From Algoriphagus chordae (GTDB lineage Bacteria; Bacteroidota; Bacteroidia; Cytophagales; Cyclobacteriaceae): a stretch of DNA of 64,000 bases. Position 1 is the first letter of the stretch, and every line of letters starts with the position of its first letter. The translations under genes and the position numbers were made by a program. The notes under the pieces were generated by a model, which made no database searches, was not told the DNA's origin, and worked only from the letters and a program-made list of their open reading frames with translations. Below are positions 1 through 9,820 of this stretch, one piece after another. The stretch spans positions 97,979 through 161,978 of the forward strand of contig NZ_QKZT01000011.1 in NCBI RefSeq assembly GCF_003254055.1, in the 5' to 3' direction.

Positions 1-863
1 AAATACTGTAGAGCTGAAACCTTATCCCCTTGCATCACATAGTAAATGCCCTTGTTTCGAAGTGTAAAAGGATTGTTTGCATCCATTTTGATACTTTGAT
101 TGATCAACTCAAGACCTTCTTCCTTTTGGTCTAAAAACAGTAGATATAGACCTTTATTATTGTAAAAGTAAGCCTGACTCTTATTTAAGGAAATTGCTTT
201 TTCAACTGAATTTAATGCTTCCTCATAATTCTGCTCATCAAAGTATATCATGGAGCGGAGGTTATGAAGATGTGGCTCCAAAGGATTGACGCGCATCGCC
301 TCGGTTAAAATATTCTTAGCAGCCTCATAATCTTTCTGATAAAAGAGAATGGTAGCTTGGTTCACCAATAGATCTGAATTCTCAGGATTGAGTTCTGAGG
401 CTTTTTTGAATGCAGCAATTGCTTCGGGGAAATTTTTTAATTTTTCCTCTACTAATCCCGAAAGAAAGTAGCTTTTCCAGTTCTGATCATCGAGTTGTAC
501 CAACTTTTCAGCATCTGAGCGGGCATTGTAAAATTCCCCATTGTCGAGGTAATTTAAGCCTCTCTGGAAAGTAGCATCGTAATAGCCCGGATTGTATTTG
601 ATCGCTAGGCTAAGATCTTGGATACTTTCGGTGAGTTGGTTTAGCTGTAGATGGGCGAGTGCTTTATTGTAATAAGCATCCGCGTAGGTAGAATCCAATT
701 CGATGGCTTCTCCGTAGAATGCCATTGCACTTTTGGGGTCATTCTCCTCCATTTTTTCATTCCCTTTGAGTAGGAATCGTCCCTTCTTACTTTCATCAGA
801 ATCGCATGAAAATGATGCTCCTACGATAAGTACTGCTATCAGTGTTTTAATCCTACTTTTCAT
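1..863 (-). CDS. TPR-repeat lipoprotein (3' end cut by window)
   Basis: The frame reads from an ATG at 863 to the window edge without a stop, so the C-terminus is missing. The N-terminus is a short hydrophobic signal ending in a lipobox-like SFSC around residue 20, suggesting a lipidated periplasmic or outer-membrane protein. The rest is a run of about seven tetratricopeptide units, recognisable by A-Y-Y-N-K-A-L and A-I-A-A-F-K-K-A type helices. These are protein-interaction scaffolds. The start codon overlaps the last 11 bases of the upstream AI-2E-type gene, so the two are probably translationally coupled. The partner and exact role cannot be told from the sequence. Confidence 0.8.
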   Translation of the reverse strand, partial: MKSRIKTLIAVLIVGASFSCDSDESKKGRFLLKGNEKMEENDPKSAMAFYGEAIELDSTYADAYYNKALAHLQLNQLTESIQDLSLAIKYNPGYYDATFQRGLNYLDNGEFYNARSDAEKLVQLDDQNWKSYFLSGLVEEKLKNFPEAIAAFKKASELNPENSDLLVNQATILFYQKDYEAAKNILTEAMRVNPLEPHLHNLRSMIYFDEQNYEEALNSVEKAISLNKSQAYFYNNKGLYLLFLDQKEEGLELINQSIKMDANNPFTLRNKGIYYVMQGDKVSALQY

Positions 864-1965
864 CGTTTACCTCTTCGGCTACTTCTGTCGTTTCTGTTTC
901 TTTAACTGGTTCTTTTTCCTCACCCATCAAAAGTGCAAATGGCTGAGTGGCATCACTTAGATCAAATATTTCCCTGAGAATTGCCATTGCTGGAATGATT
1001 AATATCATCCCGGCTACTCCCCAAATAGTACCACCGACTATTAAGCCTAAAAATGTAATGAATGCATTGAGATTGACGTTTCCACCCACAATTTTTGGAG
1101 TAAGAAAATTTCCTTCAATCATTTGAATAACTTGATAACTCACGAGGACACCTGCAGGATAAAACAAACTGTCTTTGGTTAGGAAGGAATAGATCATCGG
1201 AAGCATAGCACCGAAAAAGGGACCTACGTAAGGGATGATATTCAGAATCGCTCCAAGTGTACCGAAGAAGACTGCGTGCTTAATCCCTAGTAAAGAAAAT
1301 GCAGTAATATTCAAGATTGCTAGGATACCCATCACTTTCACAACCCCTACTATGTAACTTAGAATTACCTTGCGGAGACTAACGATACGCATTTTTACCA
1401 GTTCGGGATCCTTGTCTTTATAAATATGGATAATCACATTAGTGAGGTGATTTCTATACAAAAGAAAGAAAAACATAAAGACTGGAATAAGAATTAAACC
1501 AGTCAAAGAACCAACAGTTCTCATGGCGAAATCACCTATGCTTGAGCTATTTTCATTCAGCATATTTTTTAAGTAATCAGTATTTGTTTTATCACTCAAT
1601 GCCGCATCATAAGAAAAGGTCTCTACTGTCCAATGATCTACCTGCTCAGCATAATCTGTGATCTTGCCAGAAATGTCATCGAAATCTTTTGTGAAATTCG
1701 CCACATTGCCAATGATAAAAGTCAAAAGACCTCCTACTAACGATGTCATCGCAAGCAAAGAAATGATACAGGAAAGTATTCTAGGTACTTTTTTTGACTC
1801 CAACCAGAGGGAAAGTGGCGTAAATAAAATCGCAAAGAAACCACCCATAAATAAGGGGACTAGTAAGCTTTTCCCTACAATCAGAAAAAACACGAGTACA
1901 ATAATGAATATCATTACCGATAGAGCTCGTAAGTAAGAAGGAAGGTTAAAAGTTTTAGTTTCCAT
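853..1965 (-). CDS. AI-2E family transporter (PerM/YdiK type)
   Basis: A 370-residue polytopic membrane protein with about eight hydrophobic segments, which fits the AI-2E/PerM family. The N-terminal pair of helices lies at about 15-70. A soluble loop at about 90-145 follows. The C-terminal block contains the family-typical LNIIPYVGPFFGA stretch and a glycine-rich final helix pair. It ends in an acidic Glu/Thr tail of about 20 residues. Family members export small molecules or ions; substrates are mostly unknown and the autoinducer-2 label should not be taken literally. It heads a two-gene unit with the TPR lipoprotein. Confidence 0.85.
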   Translation of the reverse strand: METKTFNLPSYLRALSVMIFIIVLVFFLIVGKSLLVPLFMGGFFAILFTPLSLWLESKKVPRILSCIISLLAMTSLVGGLLTFIIGNVANFTKDFDDISGKITDYAEQVDHWTVETFSYDAALSDKTNTDYLKNMLNENSSSIGDFAMRTVGSLTGLILIPVFMFFFLLYRNHLTNVIIHIYKDKDPELVKMRIVSLRKVILSYIVGVVKVMGILAILNITAFSLLGIKHAVFFGTLGAILNIIPYVGPFFGAMLPMIYSFLTKDSLFYPAGVLVSYQVIQMIEGNFLTPKIVGGNVNLNAFITFLGLIVGGTIWGVAGMILIIPAMAILREIFDLSDATQPFALLMGEEKEPVKETETTEVAEEVNDEK

Positions 1966-2026
1966 TTGACTTTAGGTCTTGATTTATAGGGGTGTTTACA
2001 AGATACAATTGAGTAAAGAAAGCAAA

Positions 2027-4063
2027 TTATTCTGAAATCAATCCAGCTCGCTTTAATAATGCATCTTGTTTAGGATCTCTTCCTCGGAATCGCTTGTATA
2101 GAATTTCAGGATGTTCAGTTCCACCAGCTGATAGTATGTTTTTGACAAAAGAATCGGCAGTAGCTTTATCGAATACCCCTTTTTCTTGGAATAATTCGAA
2201 GGCATCTGCATCCAGCACTTCTGCCCACTTGTAACTGTAATACCCGGAAGAATAACCTCCTTGGAAAATGTGCGAAAATGACGTGCTCATCAAGGTTCCA
2301 GGAACTTTAGGGAGTAGATCAGTAGGCTTCATTACCGCTTCCTCAAAATCGAAAATATTTGAAATCTCTGATGGGTCTTTGCTATGATAGGCCATGTCCA
2401 AGAGGCCAAAGCTGATTTGTCTCACCGTCTGATAACCCTGCTGGAAATTTGAAGCCTTTTTGATTTTCTCAATTAGCTCTTCAGGAATTTTCTCCCCTGT
2501 TTCATAATGCTTCGCAAAGAGATCCAGGCATTCTTTTTCGTAGCACCAGTTCTCAAAAATCTGAGAAGGTAGTTCTACAAAATCCCAAAATACACTCGTG
2601 CCAGAAAGTGACTCATAGGTTCCTTGGGCCATCAACCCATGCAATGCATGTCCGAATTCATGGAAAAGTGTCGTGACCTCATTGAAGGTCAACAAACTTG
2701 GTTTGGACTTGGTCGGTTTGGTGAAGTTGCAGACTATGGAAACATGAGGTCGGATATCCTTACCATTTTTAAGGCTTTGACCTTTATAGCTTGTCATCCA
2801 TGCACCGTTTCTTTTGCCAGGACGTGGGAAAAAGTCGGCATAGAATACAGAGAGGTACTTTCCGTTCTTGTCTTTGACTTCGTAGGCAGTTACATCCTTA
2901 TGATAAACTGGGATGTCTGTCCTAGGCGAAAATGTGATTCCAAAAAGCTTTTGTGCAGTTTGGAATACGCCATCAATTACTTTTTCCAACTGGAAATAAG
3001 GTCTTAACAATTCATCGTCAAGCGCATATTTTTCCTTTTTCAGAAGTTCAGAATAATAGGCAAAATCCCATTTTTTCAAACTTTCAAGGCCATCGACTTG
3101 CTTGGCAAATCCCTCTAATTCTTTTATCTCAGCCACTCCTTTAGGCTTTGCTTTTTCGAGCAAAGTATCCAAAAAGGACATAACCTGTGCCGGGCTTTTG
3201 GCCATACGCTCTTCGAGTACAAAATCTGCGTGACTCTTGTAGCCAAGCAGGACGGCACGATCATGACGCAATCGCAAGATTTCTTTGATGATATCCTGAT
3301 TGTCGAGCTCATCGCCCTTTGCACATTTGGTGCCGCTAGCCATGAAGAGTGTCTCGCGCAATGCTCTGTTTTTGGCATAAGTCATCGCGGGAATATAACT
3401 AGGGTAATCTAGGGTGAAAGCCCATTTCCCAGTCTCGCCTTTTTCTTCAGCGATCTGTGCAGCAGCTTCTTTGATTCCTTCAGGAAGACCTTCCAGATCA
3501 GATTCCTGCTCTACGAAATGCACAAATTTATTGGTCTCGGCCAGTACGTTCTCACCAAATTTCAAGGAGACTTGCGCTAGTTCCTGATCAATTTTTCTGA
3601 GCTGATCTGCTTTTTCGCCTTCGAGTTTTGCTCCGTTTCTTACGAATGATTTGTAAGTTTTCTCGAGCAAAGTTGTTTGCTCGGGAGACAAGTCTAACTG
3701 GTCTTTTTGATCAAAAACCTGAGATACTCTTTGGAATAGGGCTTGGTCAAGAAGTATATCGTTGCCATGTTCAGTGAGAAGAGGAGAGATCTCTCTAGCC
3801 AGAGATTGGATTTCTTCGTTTGTTTCTGCGGAATTTAGATTGAAAAATATCCCAGCTATAATTCCTAATCTCTTACCGGCTCCATCCAGCGCTTCAATCG
3901 TATTCTCAAAAGTAGGTAGCGCTTCGGCTTTTATCGCTTCAATATCGGCTTTGGCTTCGGTAATGGCCGTTGTTATAGCTGGGAGATAGTGGCTTGGGGA
4001 GATTTGATCAAAAGGGGCTGTTTCAAAAGGAGTGGCGAAATCTGCCAATAATGGGTTATTCAT
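2027..4063 (-). CDS. M3 family oligopeptidase (Dcp/OpdA-like)
   Basis: A 678-residue zinc peptidase of the thimet oligopeptidase family. The zinc motif HEFGH is at residues 468-472, followed by the conserved ALHGL. The length is typical of bacterial oligopeptidase A or dipeptidyl carboxypeptidase. No signal peptide is visible, so it probably degrades short peptides in the cytoplasm, including cleaved signal peptides. The start MNNPLLADFATPF matches the usual N-terminus of the family. It is a single gene with a 256-base upstream gap that carries a Fur-box-like palindrome at 4181-4195. Confidence 0.93.
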   Translation of the reverse strand: MNNPLLADFATPFETAPFDQISPSHYLPAITTAITEAKADIEAIKAEALPTFENTIEALDGAGKRLGIIAGIFFNLNSAETNEEIQSLAREISPLLTEHGNDILLDQALFQRVSQVFDQKDQLDLSPEQTTLLEKTYKSFVRNGAKLEGEKADQLRKIDQELAQVSLKFGENVLAETNKFVHFVEQESDLEGLPEGIKEAAAQIAEEKGETGKWAFTLDYPSYIPAMTYAKNRALRETLFMASGTKCAKGDELDNQDIIKEILRLRHDRAVLLGYKSHADFVLEERMAKSPAQVMSFLDTLLEKAKPKGVAEIKELEGFAKQVDGLESLKKWDFAYYSELLKKEKYALDDELLRPYFQLEKVIDGVFQTAQKLFGITFSPRTDIPVYHKDVTAYEVKDKNGKYLSVFYADFFPRPGKRNGAWMTSYKGQSLKNGKDIRPHVSIVCNFTKPTKSKPSLLTFNEVTTLFHEFGHALHGLMAQGTYESLSGTSVFWDFVELPSQIFENWCYEKECLDLFAKHYETGEKIPEELIEKIKKASNFQQGYQTVRQISFGLLDMAYHSKDPSEISNIFDFEEAVMKPTDLLPKVPGTLMSTSFSHIFQGGYSSGYYSYKWAEVLDADAFELFQEKGVFDKATADSFVKNILSAGGTEHPEILYKRFRGRDPKQDALLKRAGLISE

Positions 4064-4180
4064 AAATCTAAAATCTTTTGGCTAATTAAACTGGGGATTT
4101 AAGGAAGGTTTCATCAAAAGAAAGGCTTCCTTCTTTCCAGTTGCTAATTTACCTATTTGCTTTGGAATGCTTAGCCGCTT

Positions 4181-4225
4181 GGATAATGATTATCTTTATT
4201 TAGGCTGAAGGAGATCATTATCATC
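4181..4225. promoter_or_regulatory. Fur/Zur-box-like palindrome pair
   Basis: Bases 4181-4195 read GGATAATGATTATCT, which matches 13 of 15 positions of the 7-1-7 Fur-type consensus TGATAATnATTATCA. A second half-like site, GATCATTATCATC, follows at 4213-4225. Both lie 118-162 bases upstream of the M3 peptidase start on the minus strand. Metal-dependent control is inference; AT-rich palindromes of this kind can also arise by chance. Confidence 0.4.
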
Positions 4226-4260
4226 TCTGAAATTACCGGATCTAAATGGATATTTTTTAC

Positions 4261-4299
4261 AAAAAAAAATGCACTTCAAGCTCCGAGCCTGAAGTGCAA
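4261..4299 (-). terminator. Rho-independent terminator of the metzincin gene
   Basis: On the minus strand a 13-pair stem (4270-4282 with 4286-4298, one mismatch) and a 3-base loop are followed by nine T residues. It sits 21 bases past the stop of the gene ending at 4320. Confidence 0.85.
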
Positions 4300-4319
4300 T
4301 TAAGGAATTTAAGTTTTTC

Positions 4320-6749
4320 TTAGAAATCGAAATCGCAACTCATTTCAGACATTCCTATTGGCGAACCATCTGGCGATTTGATCTCTTCTTGAACTGTTAA
4401 TTCTACTGGCAAGTCTAAGAATGCTTCGATTTTGTCTGATAAGTATTTCGAATGCATTTTCACCTCAGCTTTTGAACTTCTGTTACTTAGGCCTGAACTT
4501 TTCAAGCCATCCAAATGACCCCGCACTATCGCTCTTACTGAGTTAGATGTTCCAGTACTTTTGGCCAAGGCTATCATATGATCGACCATTTTGGCTTCAG
4601 TCATCAATTTGATTTCTGAATTTAATCCATCAGGGACATTGGAAGAAAAGACCTGCTTTTCGATCGTAGTTAGCATAGCGTCTAGGCTTGGTAATGAATT
4701 GTCCTGTAAGTTTTGAATGTAAATTCGATCTGCACGATCTTCATTGAAAATGAAATTAAATGTTAGATCCACAATACTTTCTGCTGGAGCAAAAGGGTCA
4801 AACATCAGTCCTGTACGCGATACGAATGTCTCTCTGTTTTTGCCATAACCAAAAGGGCGTGGAGGAATCAAGCTTAGTATATGGCTAGGTACTGCTAGTT
4901 GTTCCGGTGAAATAGCATAAAGCAAAGAATTCAAGGCATCGTTCTGATCCTTTGCACTTACCCACTTGTGATTTGGCTGGTTGTCACCTTTGATTTTGTA
5001 ATTATAATCTAAACCTCCCAAAACCTTTGTAGTTGCTTCTATTTGATATCTATGCATCAAGTAAAGCGGTACAAATACTTCTTCCAATAAAGCTTCCGGC
5101 TGTCCAGTAGGAATAGCATTTAATCCAAAAGTTTTCATACGATTCCCTCTAAGCTCAAGCATTCTCATCAGTTCCGCAGAGGATGAAGCACCATTGTCCC
5201 AAAGGTGAGCTCTAGGATGAGCGCCACTTGGACTTCTTGAATCAGAATCAGTAATAAATTCATGTCCAGCCTCAAAGGTTTCCTCTAAGGTCTTTTCAAG
5301 AAAAGCTGCTTCACTTTCTCCTTTTGGCGTGACAGCGTAGCCGTATTTGATAGCCCACTTGTCCCAATCTCCAATTTTGTCATCATAGGCATTACTAAGG
5401 TCAAGCTCTCCACTTGAAGTCTCTGTAATTAGCGGATATGGATAATCCATCACAGATGAGCGATTGTTTGCGGAAGTAGCATAGCTATGTGCTAGCCCAA
5501 TGGTATGTCCGATCTCATGGGCAGAAAGTTGCTTGAGTCTCGCCACAGCCATTTCTAGCATTTTTGGATTGGCTGGAGCCCCCTCTTCGAATGGCTGCAA
5601 TAGACCTTGCGCAATCAAATAATCTTGTCTCACTCGTAATGAACCTAAAGACACATGACCTTTCAAAATCTCGCCAGTTCGTGGATCCCGTACACTAGCC
5701 CCATAAGACCAGCCTCGCGTAGATCGGTGCACCCATTGGATCACATTGTAACGCACATCCATCAAGTCCATGCCTTCTGGAGCGAGTTCTACTCGGAAAG
5801 CATCAATAAATCCTGCTGCTTCGAAAGCTTGATTCCACCAATTCCCCCCTTCGATCAAAGCTGAAGCTACAGGTTCTGGCGTACCACGATCAAGGTAGTA
5901 TACGATAGGCTCCACTGCTTCTGACATTGCCGCACTTGGATCTTTCTTGACCAATCGGTGACGAGCTATGAATCTTTTTAGGATAGGTTCGGAGATTGGA
6001 GTGGTGAAGTCCATATAAGAAATACTTCCAAAACCTGCTCTAGGATCAAATTCACGTGGTTCATACTTATCGTCTGGAAGCTCAATAAACGAGTGTCGCT
6101 GACGTACAGTCACTGCCTCAGAGCTAGGAGTGACAGAGCGCAAATTTCCGCCTGTCGCCTGACCTGTTAAAGTGATCGTGGCTTCCACTTCGGTGTTTTG
6201 CGGGAAATTCTTAGTCATAGGATAATAGAGTCCAGACCGGCTGGCGTCTGTACGGAAAGTCCCTTGACGGCTCCTGGTCAATGTCTGTGCTACTCCATGA
6301 ACATCCTGAAGATAGAAATTGGTAGCATCGACGACTAGTTTATTTCCGTCTTTTTGAGCGATTTCAAATCCCCACAGTATTGATTCCGCAAAGGCATCCT
6401 TGATAGATTGCACTTCAGCAGGATTATCTGAATAGGCTCTGAAATCATAGTTTTTCTGTACCAAGAAAAGCTTGTTTCCTGATTTTCTGAATTCTACTAT
6501 TCTCGTGCCACCCAATTGGCCTCGATCCAAGCCAATGTCATTGGAACCAATCCCAGCAGTAAGGGAGCTGACATAGAGGAATTCCCATTCCAGCTTATCT
6601 ACTTCGAGGTATATTTTGCCTTTTTCCTCATCGAGATAAAAAGGAACAAATCCTTCTTGCTTAGTCATTTTACTCAAATCTAGGTTTTGAGCAAAGCCGA
6701 GATTTAGAGAAAGCAGAAAGAAAATAGTTAATTGTAGTGTTCTTTTCAT
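4320..6749 (-). CDS. Secreted zinc-dependent metalloprotease (DUF5117/DUF4953 type)
   Basis: An 809-residue exported protein starting with a signal peptide that ends near LNLGFAQ (about residue 21). The metzincin-like zinc site HEIGHTIGLAH is at 411-421, and a methionine-turn candidate SVMDYP lies about 12 residues further on. The size and arrangement match the large Bacteroidota zinc-dependent metalloproteases with DUF5117 and DUF4953 regions. Their substrates are unknown. It is a single gene with its own terminator downstream. It probably acts in the periplasm or outside the cell; there is no lipobox. Confidence 0.88.
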   Translation of the reverse strand: MKRTLQLTIFFLLSLNLGFAQNLDLSKMTKQEGFVPFYLDEEKGKIYLEVDKLEWEFLYVSSLTAGIGSNDIGLDRGQLGGTRIVEFRKSGNKLFLVQKNYDFRAYSDNPAEVQSIKDAFAESILWGFEIAQKDGNKLVVDATNFYLQDVHGVAQTLTRSRQGTFRTDASRSGLYYPMTKNFPQNTEVEATITLTGQATGGNLRSVTPSSEAVTVRQRHSFIELPDDKYEPREFDPRAGFGSISYMDFTTPISEPILKRFIARHRLVKKDPSAAMSEAVEPIVYYLDRGTPEPVASALIEGGNWWNQAFEAAGFIDAFRVELAPEGMDLMDVRYNVIQWVHRSTRGWSYGASVRDPRTGEILKGHVSLGSLRVRQDYLIAQGLLQPFEEGAPANPKMLEMAVARLKQLSAHEIGHTIGLAHSYATSANNRSSVMDYPYPLITETSSGELDLSNAYDDKIGDWDKWAIKYGYAVTPKGESEAAFLEKTLEETFEAGHEFITDSDSRSPSGAHPRAHLWDNGASSSAELMRMLELRGNRMKTFGLNAIPTGQPEALLEEVFVPLYLMHRYQIEATTKVLGGLDYNYKIKGDNQPNHKWVSAKDQNDALNSLLYAISPEQLAVPSHILSLIPPRPFGYGKNRETFVSRTGLMFDPFAPAESIVDLTFNFIFNEDRADRIYIQNLQDNSLPSLDAMLTTIEKQVFSSNVPDGLNSEIKLMTEAKMVDHMIALAKSTGTSNSVRAIVRGHLDGLKSSGLSNRSSKAEVKMHSKYLSDKIEAFLDLPVELTVQEEIKSPDGSPIGMSEMSCDFDF

Positions 6750-6815
6750 AAGGTTTTGTGGTTTGAGTACAAATTATCAAAAAAACAGGCTCTGGCTTAT
6801 ACCATTGATGGAAAT

Positions 6816-8918
6816 TTAACGATGGAGCATGTATCGAAGTAACAAGGTTGTTTCGGTTTGTCTAGCACCATCAATCTCCTGTAAACCAGAACTGATGCTT
6901 TCTCGATCGGTATATGATGTTCTAGAAAGCCGAAAATAGCATGTGATTTGAGAGTTGATTTGGTATTGAGCGAGGAGGTAGTAGCGCATGCCTTGTCCAG
7001 AAAAAGCTGGGATTGAGAAGGTCCAGAGTACATTGTTTTCGAAAGCATAGATACGCGTGTCGTAGTCGTCTGTATCAAAAAGCGCAATTCTACCAGTTAA
7101 CCTGAACTCGTTGAAACTATATCTAACATCCTGCAGAATCATAAATCCTGATGATTTCTGATCATTGTAGTTGACTCTGCTAAACAGAATTCGAGATCGA
7201 AAGAAAAAATCCTTGTTAACCTGATACTCTAGACTGAGCAGTCCATTTACTTTATTCAAGGGTTTGATTTGATAGGGTAGAGCAGGTTGGCCAGAGTCGG
7301 ATAGGTTTCGGTCTTTTTGTTCTTCTCTGATTTGAAAGAATGCCGTAAGGTTTCGATTGGGCTGAAAGCTGATTCTTGTTAGCCATTCATAGCCTTTGGA
7401 CGGAGCATAAACCCTGTAGCGGAACCAAGGGAATTTGAAGAAATCATAATATGCATTGATTTTCCATTTGGGAATAGGCTTGATTTGAATGCCAAGGTAA
7501 ATGCCCTGTTCATTTGCAGGCTTAGTACTTTCTGAGAAGGCATTTGCATAGAAGCTGTGGAAATTGACATCGTATTTTCTCCATAAAACTGAGAAATCTA
7601 CCTGTTTGCTTAGACTCGATACAAAACCCAGAATATTACCTTTTCCTCCTGATTGTGAAATAGCAGACTCTCCAAAAAGAAAGAAGTTTTTCCAATTGTA
7701 ACTCATATAGATGCTACCTACAGCATTGCTCTTTCCTGTGAAATCAAATTGATTGTAAAGAGTTGCTTGTTTGATCCAAGGATGGTTAAATCTGGTGAAC
7801 AAATAGTTAGTGCCAGCCTGAAGTTTGCCAGAAGCTGAAGAAAATTGAAGATTGCCACCGAGGCTTAATTCTCGAAATTGATTTTTGGTACTGAGTTCAC
7901 TTTCGGTACGATGAAGCCCACTTTGATTGAATGAGTTGATCGTTAAGTCCTCTGTGCTCAGCGTGTCTAAACTGATAGAAGCTCGACCATCTCTCGGGGC
8001 ATAAGATGCGATCAGGCTACTTTGCCAGTTTCCGCTCTGATAGGAAAGGCCAGCTCCCCGGAAAAAGCCAAATTCTAAAGCAGCCGTATAGGGCAGGATT
8101 CCCACACTAGATCTACGAACCGTTGGCACTGTTTCAGCTCCTTTGCCCAATGAATAACCCGCACCGAAAACCAAACCCTGTCCAAATTGAGCCTGAAAAT
8201 CTCCCAAAGCAATGGTTTTCCATTTTCCAACATAATATTTGGTGAAGTGAAAAGAGAAAAAGTTGAACCCATACCTGGCCGTTTTTCCATCCCAAGTGAA
8301 TTGCTCACCAGGATCTTTGTCTAGCGTAAATCCCAGACTAAAATCCCGAGCATGCTGAATCCTAAATCTGAGGTAAAATTCATTCGGGTCTCCTAAATAT
8401 CTACTTGAAATCTTTCCGGTTGAACTGGTGTCTGCTGGTGTAAACCCTTTTCGTGTTTCCCATGTGCGACGATGTCTAAGCAAAAAATAGGCTTGCTCTT
8501 CAGCCACTACTCGTTTCCAAAAGGATTGGGTTTGTTTTGCAGAACCTGATCCTAAGGTTAGAAAGGGAAGGATTTGCTCGATAGTTTTCAGATCAAACTC
8601 GGGTACAGCTTGTAATTCATAGAGTGAAATCAAGGGACCAAACTTATTTCTATACGCAATCAAACTGCTAATTTGACTTGGATCGAGTAGATAGCTCGCT
8701 GCAAGTATTTCGGCATTAGCCTTGTTGACATCCATAGGGTTCAGATAGAGCTGAAGCAGAACTTCGTAGATAGATTCGTAATCCAAATCTTCATCCTGAA
8801 CTGGGAAAAGCCGCTCCATAAATGCCTCTAAATCTATTTCTTTCTGAGGTGCTTGTTGTGCCTGGACGTAACTATTCAGATAAAGTAAAATCAACGATAT
8901 GAGGATCAGAAACTTCAT
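6816..8918 (-). CDS. Helix-hairpin-helix outer-membrane protein
   Basis: A 700-residue protein with an N-terminal signal peptide ending near YVQAQ. It is followed by a ComEA-like helix-hairpin-helix region at about 50-125, with NPMDVNKAN and the segment ISSLIAYRNKFG. The remaining 550 residues alternate polar and aromatic residues in short strands, as in an outer-membrane beta barrel. The HHH part may bind DNA or act as a periplasmic plug; the function is not known. Its ATG shares one base (TAATG) with the stop of the PorV-like gene upstream, so the two are co-translated. Confidence 0.75.
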   Translation of the reverse strand: MKFLILISLILLYLNSYVQAQQAPQKEIDLEAFMERLFPVQDEDLDYESIYEVLLQLYLNPMDVNKANAEILAASYLLDPSQISSLIAYRNKFGPLISLYELQAVPEFDLKTIEQILPFLTLGSGSAKQTQSFWKRVVAEEQAYFLLRHRRTWETRKGFTPADTSSTGKISSRYLGDPNEFYLRFRIQHARDFSLGFTLDKDPGEQFTWDGKTARYGFNFFSFHFTKYYVGKWKTIALGDFQAQFGQGLVFGAGYSLGKGAETVPTVRRSSVGILPYTAALEFGFFRGAGLSYQSGNWQSSLIASYAPRDGRASISLDTLSTEDLTINSFNQSGLHRTESELSTKNQFRELSLGGNLQFSSASGKLQAGTNYLFTRFNHPWIKQATLYNQFDFTGKSNAVGSIYMSYNWKNFFLFGESAISQSGGKGNILGFVSSLSKQVDFSVLWRKYDVNFHSFYANAFSESTKPANEQGIYLGIQIKPIPKWKINAYYDFFKFPWFRYRVYAPSKGYEWLTRISFQPNRNLTAFFQIREEQKDRNLSDSGQPALPYQIKPLNKVNGLLSLEYQVNKDFFFRSRILFSRVNYNDQKSSGFMILQDVRYSFNEFRLTGRIALFDTDDYDTRIYAFENNVLWTFSIPAFSGQGMRYYLLAQYQINSQITCYFRLSRTSYTDRESISSGLQEIDGARQTETTLLLRYMLHR

Positions 8919-9736
8919 TAGTCCAAGAATGAAAAGCCTAAACTCACATGATTTGTACTTCCTATAGCTTGATTTTGTCCATAAGCGTAATCCAGGCTAA
9001 ATCGGCCTGATTTTATGCCTATCCCAAAAAACAACCTACTCGGATTGCTGTTGATTCCAGCACGAAGGAACACCCAGTCTTTGATTCCATATTCAAGACC
9101 CGCTTTCACTATAGGCTTGATCTGAATATCTTTTTCTACTTCTACATGAAATTGAAGTTGAGAAATAGGCATATAGAAGATTCCGAGACTTACTCCAGTG
9201 GGGAGTCTGGTTTCTGAATCCATGGATATTTTGGCACGATTGAGATTGGATATACTCGCTCCGATAGAGAATTGAGGACTGAGTTCGGCTATGCCGCCCA
9301 GACTAAAAATTATGCTGTTTCCGGTTCCGAAGCCTTCAATCTGAGTTTGAAACCATTCCAGTTTTCCTCCGATACTGACTATCCCTAGCTGGTTTGCAAA
9401 GGCTACTCCGAGCGATTGTTGATTAAATAATTTACCTCCATAGCGTGAAACCCCAAATCCCAGGGTTCCGGCTTTCAGTTTCCATGCTCCTGCTAAATCT
9501 AATGTACTTAGATCCTTTAGACCAAAGCGAGAGTCGTATCCTACGGAAATGGCTGAAGATTCTAGCTTTGCGAGCCCACCTGGATTATTGAAATAGCTCC
9601 AGGTATCCATGCCATGCACTCGCAGATTTCCCATTCCCTGACTCCTAGCACCATGCACTTGAGTGAGTGGGTCTGTTTGTGCTTTGGCAGAAAAATACAA
9701 GCAAAGCACGAAGCACAAAAAAGTCAATTGCTTCAT
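8918..9736 (-). CDS. PorV/PorQ-like outer-membrane barrel protein
   Basis: A 272-residue protein with a signal peptide ending near YFSAKAQ. The mature start has the ARSQGMGN motif and the YFNNPGGLA segment seen in PorV, PorQ and UPF0164 family barrels, in which an aligned ARxxGMGGA-like motif starts the first strand. The rest is strand-rich and glycine-rich. Relatives work as type IX secretion shuttle or attachment proteins or as small barrels. Here it is first in a two-gene unit with the HHH barrel protein, so the two may form one complex. The T9SS link is inference. Confidence 0.65.
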   Translation of the reverse strand: MKQLTFLCFVLCLYFSAKAQTDPLTQVHGARSQGMGNLRVHGMDTWSYFNNPGGLAKLESSAISVGYDSRFGLKDLSTLDLAGAWKLKAGTLGFGVSRYGGKLFNQQSLGVAFANQLGIVSIGGKLEWFQTQIEGFGTGNSIIFSLGGIAELSPQFSIGASISNLNRAKISMDSETRLPTGVSLGIFYMPISQLQFHVEVEKDIQIKPIVKAGLEYGIKDWVFLRAGINSNPSRLFFGIGIKSGRFSLDYAYGQNQAIGSTNHVSLGFSFLD

Positions 9737-9820
9737 GATGGATTGATAAAAAGTCTTAACTAATTTAATTAAAACTTGATAATCAGCCCAATAAACTAAT
9801 GATAATTCTAAATGGCGACT

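Noticed and set aside
853..1965. Quorum-sensing role of the AI-2E family protein
   Set aside because: The family name is historical; no luxS or AI-2 receptor gene is in the window and most members have other transport roles.
2624..3007. A 127-codon plus-strand frame within the M3 peptidase
   Set aside because: It is the complement of the conserved zinc-site region of the M3 gene and has no family resemblance.
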